A stretch of DNA of 50,350 nucleotides. Origin: an uncultured Lachnospiraceae bacterium (GTDB lineage Bacteria; Bacillota; Clostridia; Lachnospirales; Lachnospiraceae). The first letter of the stretch is position 1; every line of letters starts with the position of its first letter. Under the pieces are notes generated by a model. The model saw only the letters and a program-made list of their open reading frames with translations. It ran no database searches and was not told the DNA's origin. The position numbers were made by a program, and so were the translations under genes. This document shows positions 25,141 through 33,673 of the stretch, in pieces. The stretch lies in NCBI GenBank assembly GCA_934292725.1, contig CAKQXY010000025.1, positions 1 to 50,350 on the forward strand. Direction: 5' to 3'.

Positions 25141-25950
25141 ATGAAAACAGCATTAACGATCGCAGGAAGTGACTCCTGCGGAGGCGCCGGTATTCAGGCA
25201 GATATCAAAACAATGATGGCAAATGGCGTATACGCTATGAGTGCCATCACTGCTTTGACTGCACAAAATACAACCGGCGTGACTTCTATTTTAAATGCAG
25301 ATTCTAAATTTTTAGGAGAAGAGCTTGACGCAGTTTTTACTGACATTTATCCAGATGCTGTAAAAATTGGCATGGTTTCAGAAAGTGACCTGATCCGCAT
25401 AATTGCATCAAAGCTTCGCCAATACAATGCAAAAAACATTGTTGTAGATCCTGTTATGGTAGCGACAAGCGGCGCAAAGCTTATCAGCGACGATGCCATT
25501 GATACTCTAAAGCAGGAATTATTTTCACTGGCAGATGTGCTTACTCCAAATATCCCAGAAGCCGAGGTTCTGACTGGACGAACCATCTCTAATGCCGAGG
25601 AAATGATTGATGCAGCAAAGATGATTTCAGAAACATACAACTGCGCTGTCTTATGTAAGGGTGGCCATACCATCAATGATGCCAACGATCTTTTATATGC
25701 AAACAATACTTATCGCTGGTTTTACGGAAAGCGTATTCAAAATCCTAATACACATGGCACTGGATGCACATTGTCCTCCGCAATCGCATCGAATCTTGCA
25801 AAGGGATTTGATCTCGAGACATCTGTATGCCGTGCAAAGGACTATATCTCTGGCGCATTATCTGCAATGCTTGACCTTGGAAAAGGAAGCGGTCCTATGG
25901 ACCATGGCTTTGCAATTGATACCATTTACACAAAGGAGGCTGACATCTAA
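25141..25950 (+). CDS. thiD: bifunctional hydroxymethylpyrimidine kinase / HMP-phosphate kinase
   Basis: Phosphorylates HMP twice to give the pyrimidine substrate of ThiE. The 269-residue ribokinase-like protein has LTIAGSDSCGGAGIQADIK at the start, VVDPVMVATSGAKLI, LTPNIPEAEVLTG and the catalytic NTHGTGCTLSSAIA. The ATG at 25141 is chosen because AAAGGAG precedes it; the frame runs 20 codons further upstream without support. The 77-base gap after thiE contains a small hairpin (25072-25102). Confidence 0.97.
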   Translation: MKTALTIAGSDSCGGAGIQADIKTMMANGVYAMSAITALTAQNTTGVTSILNADSKFLGEELDAVFTDIYPDAVKIGMVSESDLIRIIASKLRQYNAKNIVVDPVMVATSGAKLISDDAIDTLKQELFSLADVLTPNIPEAEVLTGRTISNAEEMIDAAKMISETYNCAVLCKGGHTINDANDLLYANNTYRWFYGKRIQNPNTHGTGCTLSSAIASNLAKGFDLETSVCRAKDYISGALSAMLDLGKGSGPMDHGFAIDTIYTKEADI

Positions 25951-25952
25951 TT

Positions 25953-27119
25953 ATGGAAAAGAAAACTTCTCTGTTTGAAAATGGTTTAATCTGGTTTGGT
26001 GCCGGTGTTTCAATTGCAGAAATTCTGACAGGTACCTATTTCGCTCCTCTTGGCATGGCAAAGGGTCTCGCTGCAATTTTAATTGGTCACGTAATTGGAT
26101 GTATTTTATTATTTTTATCAGGTGTGATTGGCGGAACACTTAGAAAAAGTGCAATGGAAACAGTAAAAGACAGTTTCGGCATTCACGGTGGGCAGCTATT
26201 CGCAATCTTAAATGTACTTCAGCTTGCCGGATGGACTGCAATTATGATTTATGACGGTGCGCTGGCTGCACAGGGAATTTTCCAGGCTGGTCAGTGGATC
26301 TGGTGTCTTTTGATTGGCGTTTTAATTATTGTCTGGATCATGATTGGAATCACCAATCTTGGAAAATTTAATACAGTCGCAATGGCTGCCCTCTTTATTC
26401 TGACACTTATCTTAGCAAAAGTAATTTTCTTTAACGGATCTGCCTCTGTAGTTCAAGATGAAGCAATGTCATTTGGCGCTGCTGTAGAGCTTGCTGTCGC
26501 AATGCCGCTTTCCTGGCTTCCTCTTATCAGTGACTACACACGCGAAGCAAAACAGCCTGTTAAAGCAACTGCTGTCAGCGCGATTGTATATGGTATCGTA
26601 AGCTGCTTTATGTATCTGATCGGTATGGGCGCTTCTATTTTTACTGGCGAGAGCGACATTGCTCAGATTATGGTAAAAGCCGGACTTGGCGCTGCCGGTC
26701 TTCTGATTGTTGTATTTTCTACTGTAACAACAACATTTCTTGATGCCTACTCAGCAGGTATTTCAAGCGAATCTATTGTATCTGGAATAAAGGGAAATTA
26801 TGTTGCTGTTGCCGTAACTATTATCGGAACCATCGCGGCTATTGTATACCCGATGGATGATATCACTAATTTCCTCTATCTGATCGGATCTGTTTTTGCT
26901 CCGATGATCGCTATTCAGATTGCAGATTTCTACATTTTAAAGAGAAAATCTTCTGATGAACTGTTTAAGTGGCGCAATCTGTTTATCTGGCTGATTGGCT
27001 TTATCCTGTACCGTATTCTTATGCGTATAGATATCGTGTGCGGAAATACACTGCCTGATATGCTTATTACAATCGCACTTTGCCTGATTGCTGCAAAAAT
27101 AGTAAAAGAAAAAAATTAA
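25953..27119 (+). CDS. cytX: putative hydroxymethylpyrimidine transporter CytX
   Basis: An NCS1-family nucleobase-cation symporter of 388 residues with ten to twelve membrane helices. The N-terminus (WFGAGVSIAEILTGTYFAPLG) and the SWLPLISDYTREAKQP segment near residue 190 are typical of CytX. CytX proteins are known from TPP-riboswitch operons and are thought to import HMP, which ThiD then phosphorylates. It starts two bases after the thiD stop, so it is in the same operon. Direct transport evidence is inferred from the family. Confidence 0.92.
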   Translation: MEKKTSLFENGLIWFGAGVSIAEILTGTYFAPLGMAKGLAAILIGHVIGCILLFLSGVIGGTLRKSAMETVKDSFGIHGGQLFAILNVLQLAGWTAIMIYDGALAAQGIFQAGQWIWCLLIGVLIIVWIMIGITNLGKFNTVAMAALFILTLILAKVIFFNGSASVVQDEAMSFGAAVELAVAMPLSWLPLISDYTREAKQPVKATAVSAIVYGIVSCFMYLIGMGASIFTGESDIAQIMVKAGLGAAGLLIVVFSTVTTTFLDAYSAGISSESIVSGIKGNYVAVAVTIIGTIAAIVYPMDDITNFLYLIGSVFAPMIAIQIADFYILKRKSSDELFKWRNLFIWLIGFILYRILMRIDIVCGNTLPDMLITIALCLIAAKIVKEKN

Positions 27120-27137
27120 AATTTTAGGGAGGCAATT

Positions 27138-28118
27138 ATGAAGCAAATTTTAAAGCAAGATTATAATGCACTCATTTTAAAATCAGTTAAAATCACTGCC
27201 GGCGCAATTTTAGCCATTCTTTTTGCCTCCTGTCTTAACTTAAAGTACAGCGCTACAGCTGGCATTATCACAATTTTAAGCATTCAAAATACAAAAAAGG
27301 AAACCATACAGACTGCACTTGCAAGAGGCGAAGCCTTTTGCTGTGCACTGTTAGTTTCCTTTTTATGTTATAATTTTTTTGGCTATACAACAGCAGCTTT
27401 TGGCATCTATCTGTTAATATTCACAACACTTTGCCTCACTATGAAATGGTCATCAGCAATCGCCATGGATTCTGTTCTCATTACACATTTTTTAGCTGAA
27501 AAAACAATGAATATTCCCATGATTACAAACGAGATCAGTCTGTTTGTAATTGGTGCCGGAATCGGAGTCCTTCTTAATCTTAGTCTTCGTCCAAAGGAAA
27601 ATGAATGGAAAGATAAAATGGCAGAAGCAGATGAGTCCATTCGTGCCATTATTAAAAGAATGGCAGAGCGCATCAGAACACTAGATCGTACAAACTACGA
27701 TGGATCCTGCTTTCTTTTGCTTGACAAACAGCTAAGTACTGCAAAAAATCTTGCACTCACAAACATGGATAACACACTTGGCACACCGTCCTGCGACGAA
27801 CTTGACTATGTACAAATGCGCGAATTTCAAAGTCAGGTGCTTCGTCAAATATATAACAGCATTCAGATGATTGCATATCTTCCAGACCAGGCTCCAATCA
27901 TAGCTGATTTTTTCGAAAGGATCAGCCAGGAATATGCCAAAACAAATGATGTGAAATCACTTCTTGATACACTTCATGAATTGATTCTTTCCATGAAAAA
28001 TGAAAAACTCCCCACAAAACGTGAGGAGTTTGAAAGCCGGGCTGTTCTCTTCTATATTTTAAAACAGCTTGAAGAATTTCTTATTTTAAAACGAAATTAT
28101 GTCGAGCGCTGGCACTAA
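27138..28118 (+). CDS. aromatic-acid exporter (ArAE_1) family membrane protein
   Basis: A 326-residue protein with an N-terminal membrane domain of about six helices (to residue 150, ending GAGIGVLLNLSLRPKENEW) and a cytoplasmic helical domain of about 170 residues. This two-part build matches the ArAE_1/ArAE_1_C family related to FUSC exporters. It follows cytX by 18 bases with a GGGAGG site and so appears to share TPP control. That is unusual: no role in thiamine metabolism is known to me. Its stop overlaps the convergent luxR gene by four bases. Confidence 0.85.
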   Translation: MKQILKQDYNALILKSVKITAGAILAILFASCLNLKYSATAGIITILSIQNTKKETIQTALARGEAFCCALLVSFLCYNFFGYTTAAFGIYLLIFTTLCLTMKWSSAIAMDSVLITHFLAEKTMNIPMITNEISLFVIGAGIGVLLNLSLRPKENEWKDKMAEADESIRAIIKRMAERIRTLDRTNYDGSCFLLLDKQLSTAKNLALTNMDNTLGTPSCDELDYVQMREFQSQVLRQIYNSIQMIAYLPDQAPIIADFFERISQEYAKTNDVKSLLDTLHELILSMKNEKLPTKREEFESRAVLFYILKQLEEFLILKRNYVERWH

Positions 28119-30490
28119 TTTTTATCATCTGGAATCAGCCATAACCGTTTTGCAGCCGTCTTTGCTTCGCTTCTTCGGCTTACGTCAAGCTTTGTCAAAA
28201 TATGGCTCACATGTGTTTTAACAGTTGGAAGCTTTATATCCATAATTTGCCCAATCTGTGCATTGCTTTTGTCTGCACAGATAAGACGAAGAATCTGAAG
28301 CTCTGTTGCCGTCAGTTCATTTTCCATTGACAGATGCGGCTGCAAAAAATCAGGATAAAATGATGCCTCTACTCTTACATCCTTTATCAGTCGCGCAAAC
28401 CATTCATCATCATTTTTATACTCTGTCTGTTCAAGCAGTGAAAGCACTGCTGCACCGTATACACTTATAGTTCGTATAAAACCAAACTCCTGCGCCACAT
28501 CAAGCGCTGAATTTAATTTTTCCTTCCAAAGAGAATCCTTTTTTCTGTACAGAGCAATCGCCTCTAGCACATTAATATGAATCCCATCTATATATCTTGA
28601 ACAATCCTTACAATATGACTCCAATGGTGCGAGTGTCAAAAGTACTGCATCTGGCATTCCAAGTGCAAGCTCTGCCATCGCCTGTGTAAGATATTGATAA
28701 CGCTTTAAAACATTTAAATGAAGCGGATCCTTCGGTGCCTGCTCCCGATACCAAACCTGCACACGCTCAAGATCATCCATATGAAGCCAAATGCGGCAGA
28801 TTGCTGCATCTATATTATGGAAGAAACGCGTATGACCATTTTCTGCAAAACGCTCCCGAATCATTTGTACTGTCCGAAGCGCATCCTCTGCACGTCCTAA
28901 TGCAATCTGGCTGCGCGCCAGCAAACCAACCATTGCAAACTCAATATCCGGCGTTCCCTTTTTTTGTACCTCTCCAAGCTGAGAAACAAGCAAAAGAATA
29001 CGCCCTGAAATATCCTCACCCTTTTCAAATTTACTCTCTGCAATTGCACAGTCTGCCAGACTTACTCCGTCCTTCCCCAAAACAGTCTCTACCGGAATGC
29101 GTATTGTCCTATAAAGAAGATCATCCTTTTTGCTCCACGGTGAAAAATCCTTGCCGCCATTCATAATGCTTGGTAGCGTACTCGTCACGGAAAATGGTGG
29201 AAGTTTCACTTCCCTATTAGTAATCAATCTAAATACAGAAGGAATAATCTGAATCAATTTGTCAGTGTTTCTCTGAGGAAGTGAAATATCCAGCCATGCA
29301 ATTCGACTTTTGATCTGACGAAGCACAGCATCCTGCTTTTTACACTTTGCTGCAAATTGTTCCAGCTCATGATACCAGCGCTCCGAATTTTCATAATCTG
29401 TGCTAAGCGCGCAAAGCATACTCATTCCCTGCATCAGTGACGGTGATTCTAAGATTTCTGACTCCGGCAAACTGCGGTAATATTTTTCCATCTCGCTGTA
29501 ATGTCCCATTCCAGGATGACGCTCTCCGTTTCGAATCAAAATTTCCGACACCTTTGAGTGATCTTTTCCTTTGCTGTAACAATCAAGCGCCTTTTCATAA
29601 TCTCCCTTCAACTCGTAATACATGCCGCCTCTCACAAGCACTGCATTTTTCTTTTGCGAACTATATTTGCGCTCAAGCTCCCATAAAAGGAAATCACGAA
29701 ATTGCGGCCAAAAACGAAATTGACGAATCCCATCATAAAGAAGCATTGTTGTATTTTTCTGAATCCAGTCTAACAGTTCACTTGCATTCGGATCACCGCT
29801 GACCATTCTCGCAAGCTCATAATCAAAATTATCAAACGATGCCAATTCAAGCAGGAAACGGCGTATTGGCAAATCAAAGCGCTGATAAATTGCCGCTTCA
29901 AAGTAAAGAAACACCTCATGATATGCTTCCTTTACAATATCTGAATTAAATGCACGCTGACCATCTGCACGATTCATACATTGAAGTGTAACAACAACGC
30001 CTAAAGGATGGCCAATTGCCTCTTTAAGGATTTCATTATTTTCGCTGTCTGTCAGCTTAATATTATATTCCAAAAACAATTGTCTAATATCATCTCTGTC
30101 AAACAAAAGATCTCGTGCGTCAATAACAATCATATCACCAGTATACTGAAATGCCCTAAGCACACCTGGCACAGAACCTCGCGACAGCAGCACAAATTTT
30201 TTCTGCGGATTATCACGAATTACTTCATTTAATTTTTGCAGATCCTCATTCTCCTGAAATTGCTGAAGATCATCAATCACCACAATGTCGCGATTTAATT
30301 TGATCTCTGGCAGTATTCCATCTGTCTCCAAGCCACTTATCAATTCAAATTTTTTTCCGCGCAGAAGTTCAAAAGCCACCGTGGTTTTTCCAAATCCACA
30401 CGGTGCACTAAAGTACAAAATGCGTCCATGATCCATAAACTCATCAAATTTAGTTCTTATTGTCTTTTTTATAAGCACATATCTATCCAC
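28115..30490 (-). CDS. LuxR-family (MalT-like, LAL-type) transcriptional regulator
   Basis: A large ATP-dependent regulator of 791 residues. The N-terminal STAND-type ATPase has Walker A APCGFGKTT (29-37) and Walker B IVVIDDLQQF near 70. The central region is made of TPR-like helical repeats. The last 65 residues are a LuxR helix-turn-helix (LTATELQILRLICADKSNAQIG, then VKTHVSHILTKLDV). The start codon is GTG at 30490 with GGAGG five bases upstream. Its promoter shares an operator with the secreted-protein gene upstream, so it probably controls that gene and itself. The effector is unknown. It converges on the thiamine operon. Confidence 0.93.
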   Translation of the reverse strand: MDRYVLIKKTIRTKFDEFMDHGRILYFSAPCGFGKTTVAFELLRGKKFELISGLETDGILPEIKLNRDIVVIDDLQQFQENEDLQKLNEVIRDNPQKKFVLLSRGSVPGVLRAFQYTGDMIVIDARDLLFDRDDIRQLFLEYNIKLTDSENNEILKEAIGHPLGVVVTLQCMNRADGQRAFNSDIVKEAYHEVFLYFEAAIYQRFDLPIRRFLLELASFDNFDYELARMVSGDPNASELLDWIQKNTTMLLYDGIRQFRFWPQFRDFLLWELERKYSSQKKNAVLVRGGMYYELKGDYEKALDCYSKGKDHSKVSEILIRNGERHPGMGHYSEMEKYYRSLPESEILESPSLMQGMSMLCALSTDYENSERWYHELEQFAAKCKKQDAVLRQIKSRIAWLDISLPQRNTDKLIQIIPSVFRLITNREVKLPPFSVTSTLPSIMNGGKDFSPWSKKDDLLYRTIRIPVETVLGKDGVSLADCAIAESKFEKGEDISGRILLLVSQLGEVQKKGTPDIEFAMVGLLARSQIALGRAEDALRTVQMIRERFAENGHTRFFHNIDAAICRIWLHMDDLERVQVWYREQAPKDPLHLNVLKRYQYLTQAMAELALGMPDAVLLTLAPLESYCKDCSRYIDGIHINVLEAIALYRKKDSLWKEKLNSALDVAQEFGFIRTISVYGAAVLSLLEQTEYKNDDEWFARLIKDVRVEASFYPDFLQPHLSMENELTATELQILRLICADKSNAQIGQIMDIKLPTVKTHVSHILTKLDVSRRSEAKTAAKRLWLIPDDKN

Positions 30491-30567
30491 AGAATCCTCC
30501 TCTCTTTTTGGTTAATAGTTACGTTTTTTATAAATAAAATACGACTTTTTAGTCAACTATAATTTAG

Positions 30568-30612
30568 ATTATACCGTTTTTATGAAAAATGTAAATCATT
30601 CTAAAGTATGAA
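30568..30612 (-). promoter_or_regulatory. luxR promoter with abutting operator
   Basis: On the minus strand the dyad TCATAC-TTTA-GAATGA directly precedes TTTACA, followed after 16 bases by TATAAT. The layout and much of the sequence match the promoter at 31837-31881. Confidence 0.75.
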
Positions 30613-30619
30613 AAATAGT

Positions 30620-30651
30620 AAAAAGGCTGATCCACTTTCGCGAATCAGCCT
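30620..30651 (-). terminator. terminator of the secreted-protein gene
   Basis: On the minus strand AGGCTGATTC pairs with GGATCAGCCT and is followed by TTTTTAC. It separates the secreted-protein gene from the luxR promoter just downstream. Confidence 0.8.
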
Positions 30652-30686
30652 CCTGGGTGTGTGTCGAATATGGAAAACCAGCGTAA

Positions 30687-31775
30687 TTAATCTGCAATCT
30701 CAGTGGAAACTTCCTCAGAAGGCTCCTCATAAGATGCAATACTGGTGTAGTACAGCGAAGCAACATTTTTCACAACATCACGAAGTGATACAAAGCTTTC
30801 AGGTGATGCAAACTCAGCAAATTCTCCATCAGTAATGGAAGCAATACCAAGCTGAACACCAATTGCATCCTCACCTTCTGCCGTTGCTGAAAGATCTAGC
30901 AGTACTGCAGATACGCCATCTGCGGAATCAATAGAAAGTGTACCCTCAAAAGCAGCATACTCTAATGCTGATGAAAGAAGCTCAACAAATGAAATATCAG
31001 AAGACTCATCTGATCCCATAGAAAACTCTTCCTCAACACCAGCAAATAACGCATCTACCAGTTCAGAAACAAGTGCAACACTATCTTCCTCTGAAAGCTC
31101 AGGATCAGCTTCTCTAAATCCCTCTGCTGCTGCCAGTATGTAATCAGAAACAAATTCAAGTCCTTCTATGTCTTCTTCTGCGGATTCACCATCTGTTCCT
31201 TCTACAGATGCCATTGCCTCATCAATACTCTGAGCAATTGTAAGAAGAGTATCATTGTTGATTGCGATCTGAACACCAGTATCAGTTTCAACAGTCTCTA
31301 AATCTGCCAGATTATCAGTAATTGCTGTCAAAATTGTATCAAGCTGACCATCATCTGATGCTGTTGGAGCAGGGATTTCAAGCCAAGACTCTGTAATTCC
31401 TACCATAGAAAGCAGCTCAGTCATACTATCATCTGCTGTAAGCTCACTATATATGTTTACAATCTCTTCTACATTTAAATAAACATCCTCACCGCATACA
31501 CGAAGCACATCATCAAAACCATAAACAACAGGTTCTTCTGTGCCCATCATTGATGCTGGAAGAGTCACTGATACAGAAAAAGAGCTGTCTCCACTTTCAT
31601 TATAAACAGCCGTGATGTCAGCGCTTAACGTTTCTCCATCCTGTGTAAGAGAAAGTGAAATCATATCGCCATAAGTTACAGGTGTCTGTGCGGCCTCGTC
31701 TGCAAAGATCACACCTGCCGGACTCATCGCAAGGCTACCACTCATCATCGCTACTAACGTTCTTCTCATCTTCAT
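30687..31775 (-). CDS. secreted acidic protein of unknown function
   Basis: A 362-residue protein that begins MKMRRTLVAMMSGSLAMSPAGVIFADE, a signal peptide with likely cleavage after FA at about residue 26. The mature part is strongly acidic and nearly free of Lys/Arg. It has alternating Thr/Ser-rich strand-like and helical segments and only one Cys. The ATG at 31775 is preferred because GGAGG lies eight bases before it. It has no cell-wall anchor or repeat that I can see, so it is probably released or loosely held. Its promoter carries the same operator as the adjacent luxR gene. I do not recognise the family. Confidence 0.75.
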   Translation of the reverse strand: MKMRRTLVAMMSGSLAMSPAGVIFADEAAQTPVTYGDMISLSLTQDGETLSADITAVYNESGDSSFSVSVTLPASMMGTEEPVVYGFDDVLRVCGEDVYLNVEEIVNIYSELTADDSMTELLSMVGITESWLEIPAPTASDDGQLDTILTAITDNLADLETVETDTGVQIAINNDTLLTIAQSIDEAMASVEGTDGESAEEDIEGLEFVSDYILAAAEGFREADPELSEEDSVALVSELVDALFAGVEEEFSMGSDESSDISFVELLSSALEYAAFEGTLSIDSADGVSAVLLDLSATAEGEDAIGVQLGIASITDGEFAEFASPESFVSLRDVVKNVASLYYTSIASYEEPSEEVSTEIAD

Positions 31776-31796
31776 AAAGAAATCCTCCAATCAAAT

Positions 31797-31812
31797 TAAC
31801 TAGTACTAGTTA
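31797..31812. promoter_or_regulatory. 16-bp palindrome in the leader of the secreted-protein gene
   Basis: TAACTAGTACTAGTTA is a perfect palindrome about 20 bases inside the expected transcript and 22 bases before the start codon. It could be a repressor site or an RNA hairpin; nothing else tells. Confidence 0.4.
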
Positions 31813-31836
31813 TTTTTTGTTTTTACTGTACTTTTC

Positions 31837-31881
31837 ATTATAGAAGACTTCCCCAAAATGTAAATCATACCAAAGTATGAT
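31837..31881 (-). promoter_or_regulatory. promoter of the secreted-protein gene with abutting operator
   Basis: On the minus strand the perfect dyad ATCATAC-TTTG-GTATGAT touches TTTACA, which is followed after 16 bases by TATAAT. A dyad touching the -35 box is a normal activator position. It is almost the same as the luxR promoter. Confidence 0.75.
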
Positions 31882-31882
31882 A

Positions 31883-33673
31883 TCACATTTTTTCCAAAAA
31901 CGCATACTGGCTCATATACAATTCCTTATAATAACCATCCTTTGCCATCAGCTCATCATGCGTACCCTTCTCCAAGATATTTCCCTGGTCAATATACATG
32001 ATACAGCTTGAGCTTTTAATCGTTGACAGACGATGAGCAATGATAAAGGAAGTTCTGCCCTTTAATAATTCCTGAAGACCCTGCTGTAAAAGTAACTCTG
32101 TCTCTGTATCTATGCTTGATGTTGCCTCATCAAGAATCAAAATCTTAGGATCTGCAAGCAGTGCTCGCGCGAATGAAATAAGCTGTCTTTGTCCTGCCGA
32201 CAGACGGCTTCCGCGCTCATTTACCTGAGTCTGGTAACCATTTTCCATACTCATAATAAAGTCATGTGCACAAACAGTCTTCGCTGCTCTGATTACATCT
32301 TCATCGCTTGCTTCTCTGTTTCCATAGCGGATGTTATCCATGATTGTTCCTGAGAAAATAAAGCTGTCCTGCATCATAACGCCCATCTGTTTTCTCAGTG
32401 ATTTGATCGTCACACTGTTAATATCAATTCCATCAATTAAAATCTTTCCGGAATCAATATTGTAGAAGCGGCTGATCAAATTTACAATCGTTGATTTTCC
32501 TGCTCCTGTAGGACCTACGATTGCAAAACTTTCTCCTACATTTGCCTTAAAGTTTACATCATTTAAGATGCGCACACCTGCCTCATAAGAAAATACAACA
32601 TGAGAAAACTCTACCTCACCCTTAATCGGCGGCATTTCCACTGCGCCAGGAGCATCCTTTACGTTAACTGGCTCATCAATCGTCTCAAAAATACGCTCAA
32701 GATATGAGATTGCTGTCAAGAGTGAATTATAGAAGGAAGCCAGCGTATTGATCGGATTCCAGAACTGGCTGATATAAATTGTCAATGCTGTCAGCGCACC
32801 GACACTAATTATATCATTTCCACCCATGATCCAGTGAATACCAACCCAATATACAGCTGCCGTCGCAAGGATTGATATAAACTGAACAGTCGGTCCAATC
32901 ATAAAGTTATACTTGATAACGCTCATCCATGCCTTTCGATAGCTTCCGCTTAAATTATTGAAGATGCCAAGATTCTTATCTTCTCTTACAAATGCCTGTG
33001 TAACACGCACGCCGTTGATGCTCTCTGCAATATAGGCATTCAAATTTGACTGCTTATTGCTTGCAAGCTGCCATCCGCGGCGCTGCTTTTTCTTTACAAA
33101 AAGCACTATTGCAAGAAGAATAGGAAGACCGCACATACAAATTAAAGTAAGCGGCACGCTATAATAAAACATAAAACCTAAGATAAAAAACAGTGAGCAG
33201 CAGTCTGTGATGGTATTTACGATACCATTTGACAGAAGATCACTTATGTTGTTTACATAGTTGACAATACGCACCTGAATCTTTCCATGCGGACGGCTGT
33301 CATAATAAGAAAATGGCAGCTCCTCCAGATGAATAAACAATTCTCTTCTTAGCTCATGAATTATGCCCTGACCAATCTGAGATGTCCACTTAATCTTGAT
33401 GCGAAGAATATAAGCTGTTGCCAGAATTATCAAAGCTGCAAGTGCCGCCATCAAAAGGATTCCCTTTTTGTCGTGATTCGGAATGTAAATATCCATTACG
33501 CGCTGCATCAGCACAGGAATAACCATGCCAAGCGCAGAGGAAAACAGCATCAGCATTATTGTCATAATCAGCTTTTTTCGATAACGGCCTACATAACTAA
33601 ATAATCGCTTAATCTGCTTCATGTCAAATTTAGTTTCGAGTGTCTCATCCACGTCATATTTATTTCGTGCCAT
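31883..33673 (-). CDS. ABC exporter half-transporter, catalytically competent half
   Basis: A 596-residue fusion of a six-helix membrane domain (about 40-330) and an ATPase domain. Walker A is GPTGAGKST, the signature is altered to LSAGQ, and Walker B keeps the catalytic Glu (ILILDEATSSID). The H-loop is IIAHRLST. It forms a pair with the next gene upstream, whose Walker B has Asp, so together they should make a heterodimeric multidrug- or lipid-type exporter like TM287/288 or BmrCD. Its ATG overlaps the stop of the partner (TAATG), implying coupled translation and equal amounts. The substrate is unknown. Confidence 0.93.
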   Translation of the reverse strand: MARNKYDVDETLETKFDMKQIKRLFSYVGRYRKKLIMTIMLMLFSSALGMVIPVLMQRVMDIYIPNHDKKGILLMAALAALIILATAYILRIKIKWTSQIGQGIIHELRRELFIHLEELPFSYYDSRPHGKIQVRIVNYVNNISDLLSNGIVNTITDCCSLFFILGFMFYYSVPLTLICMCGLPILLAIVLFVKKKQRRGWQLASNKQSNLNAYIAESINGVRVTQAFVREDKNLGIFNNLSGSYRKAWMSVIKYNFMIGPTVQFISILATAAVYWVGIHWIMGGNDIISVGALTALTIYISQFWNPINTLASFYNSLLTAISYLERIFETIDEPVNVKDAPGAVEMPPIKGEVEFSHVVFSYEAGVRILNDVNFKANVGESFAIVGPTGAGKSTIVNLISRFYNIDSGKILIDGIDINSVTIKSLRKQMGVMMQDSFIFSGTIMDNIRYGNREASDEDVIRAAKTVCAHDFIMSMENGYQTQVNERGSRLSAGQRQLISFARALLADPKILILDEATSSIDTETELLLQQGLQELLKGRTSFIIAHRLSTIKSSSCIMYIDQGNILEKGTHDELMAKDGYYKELYMSQYAFLEKM

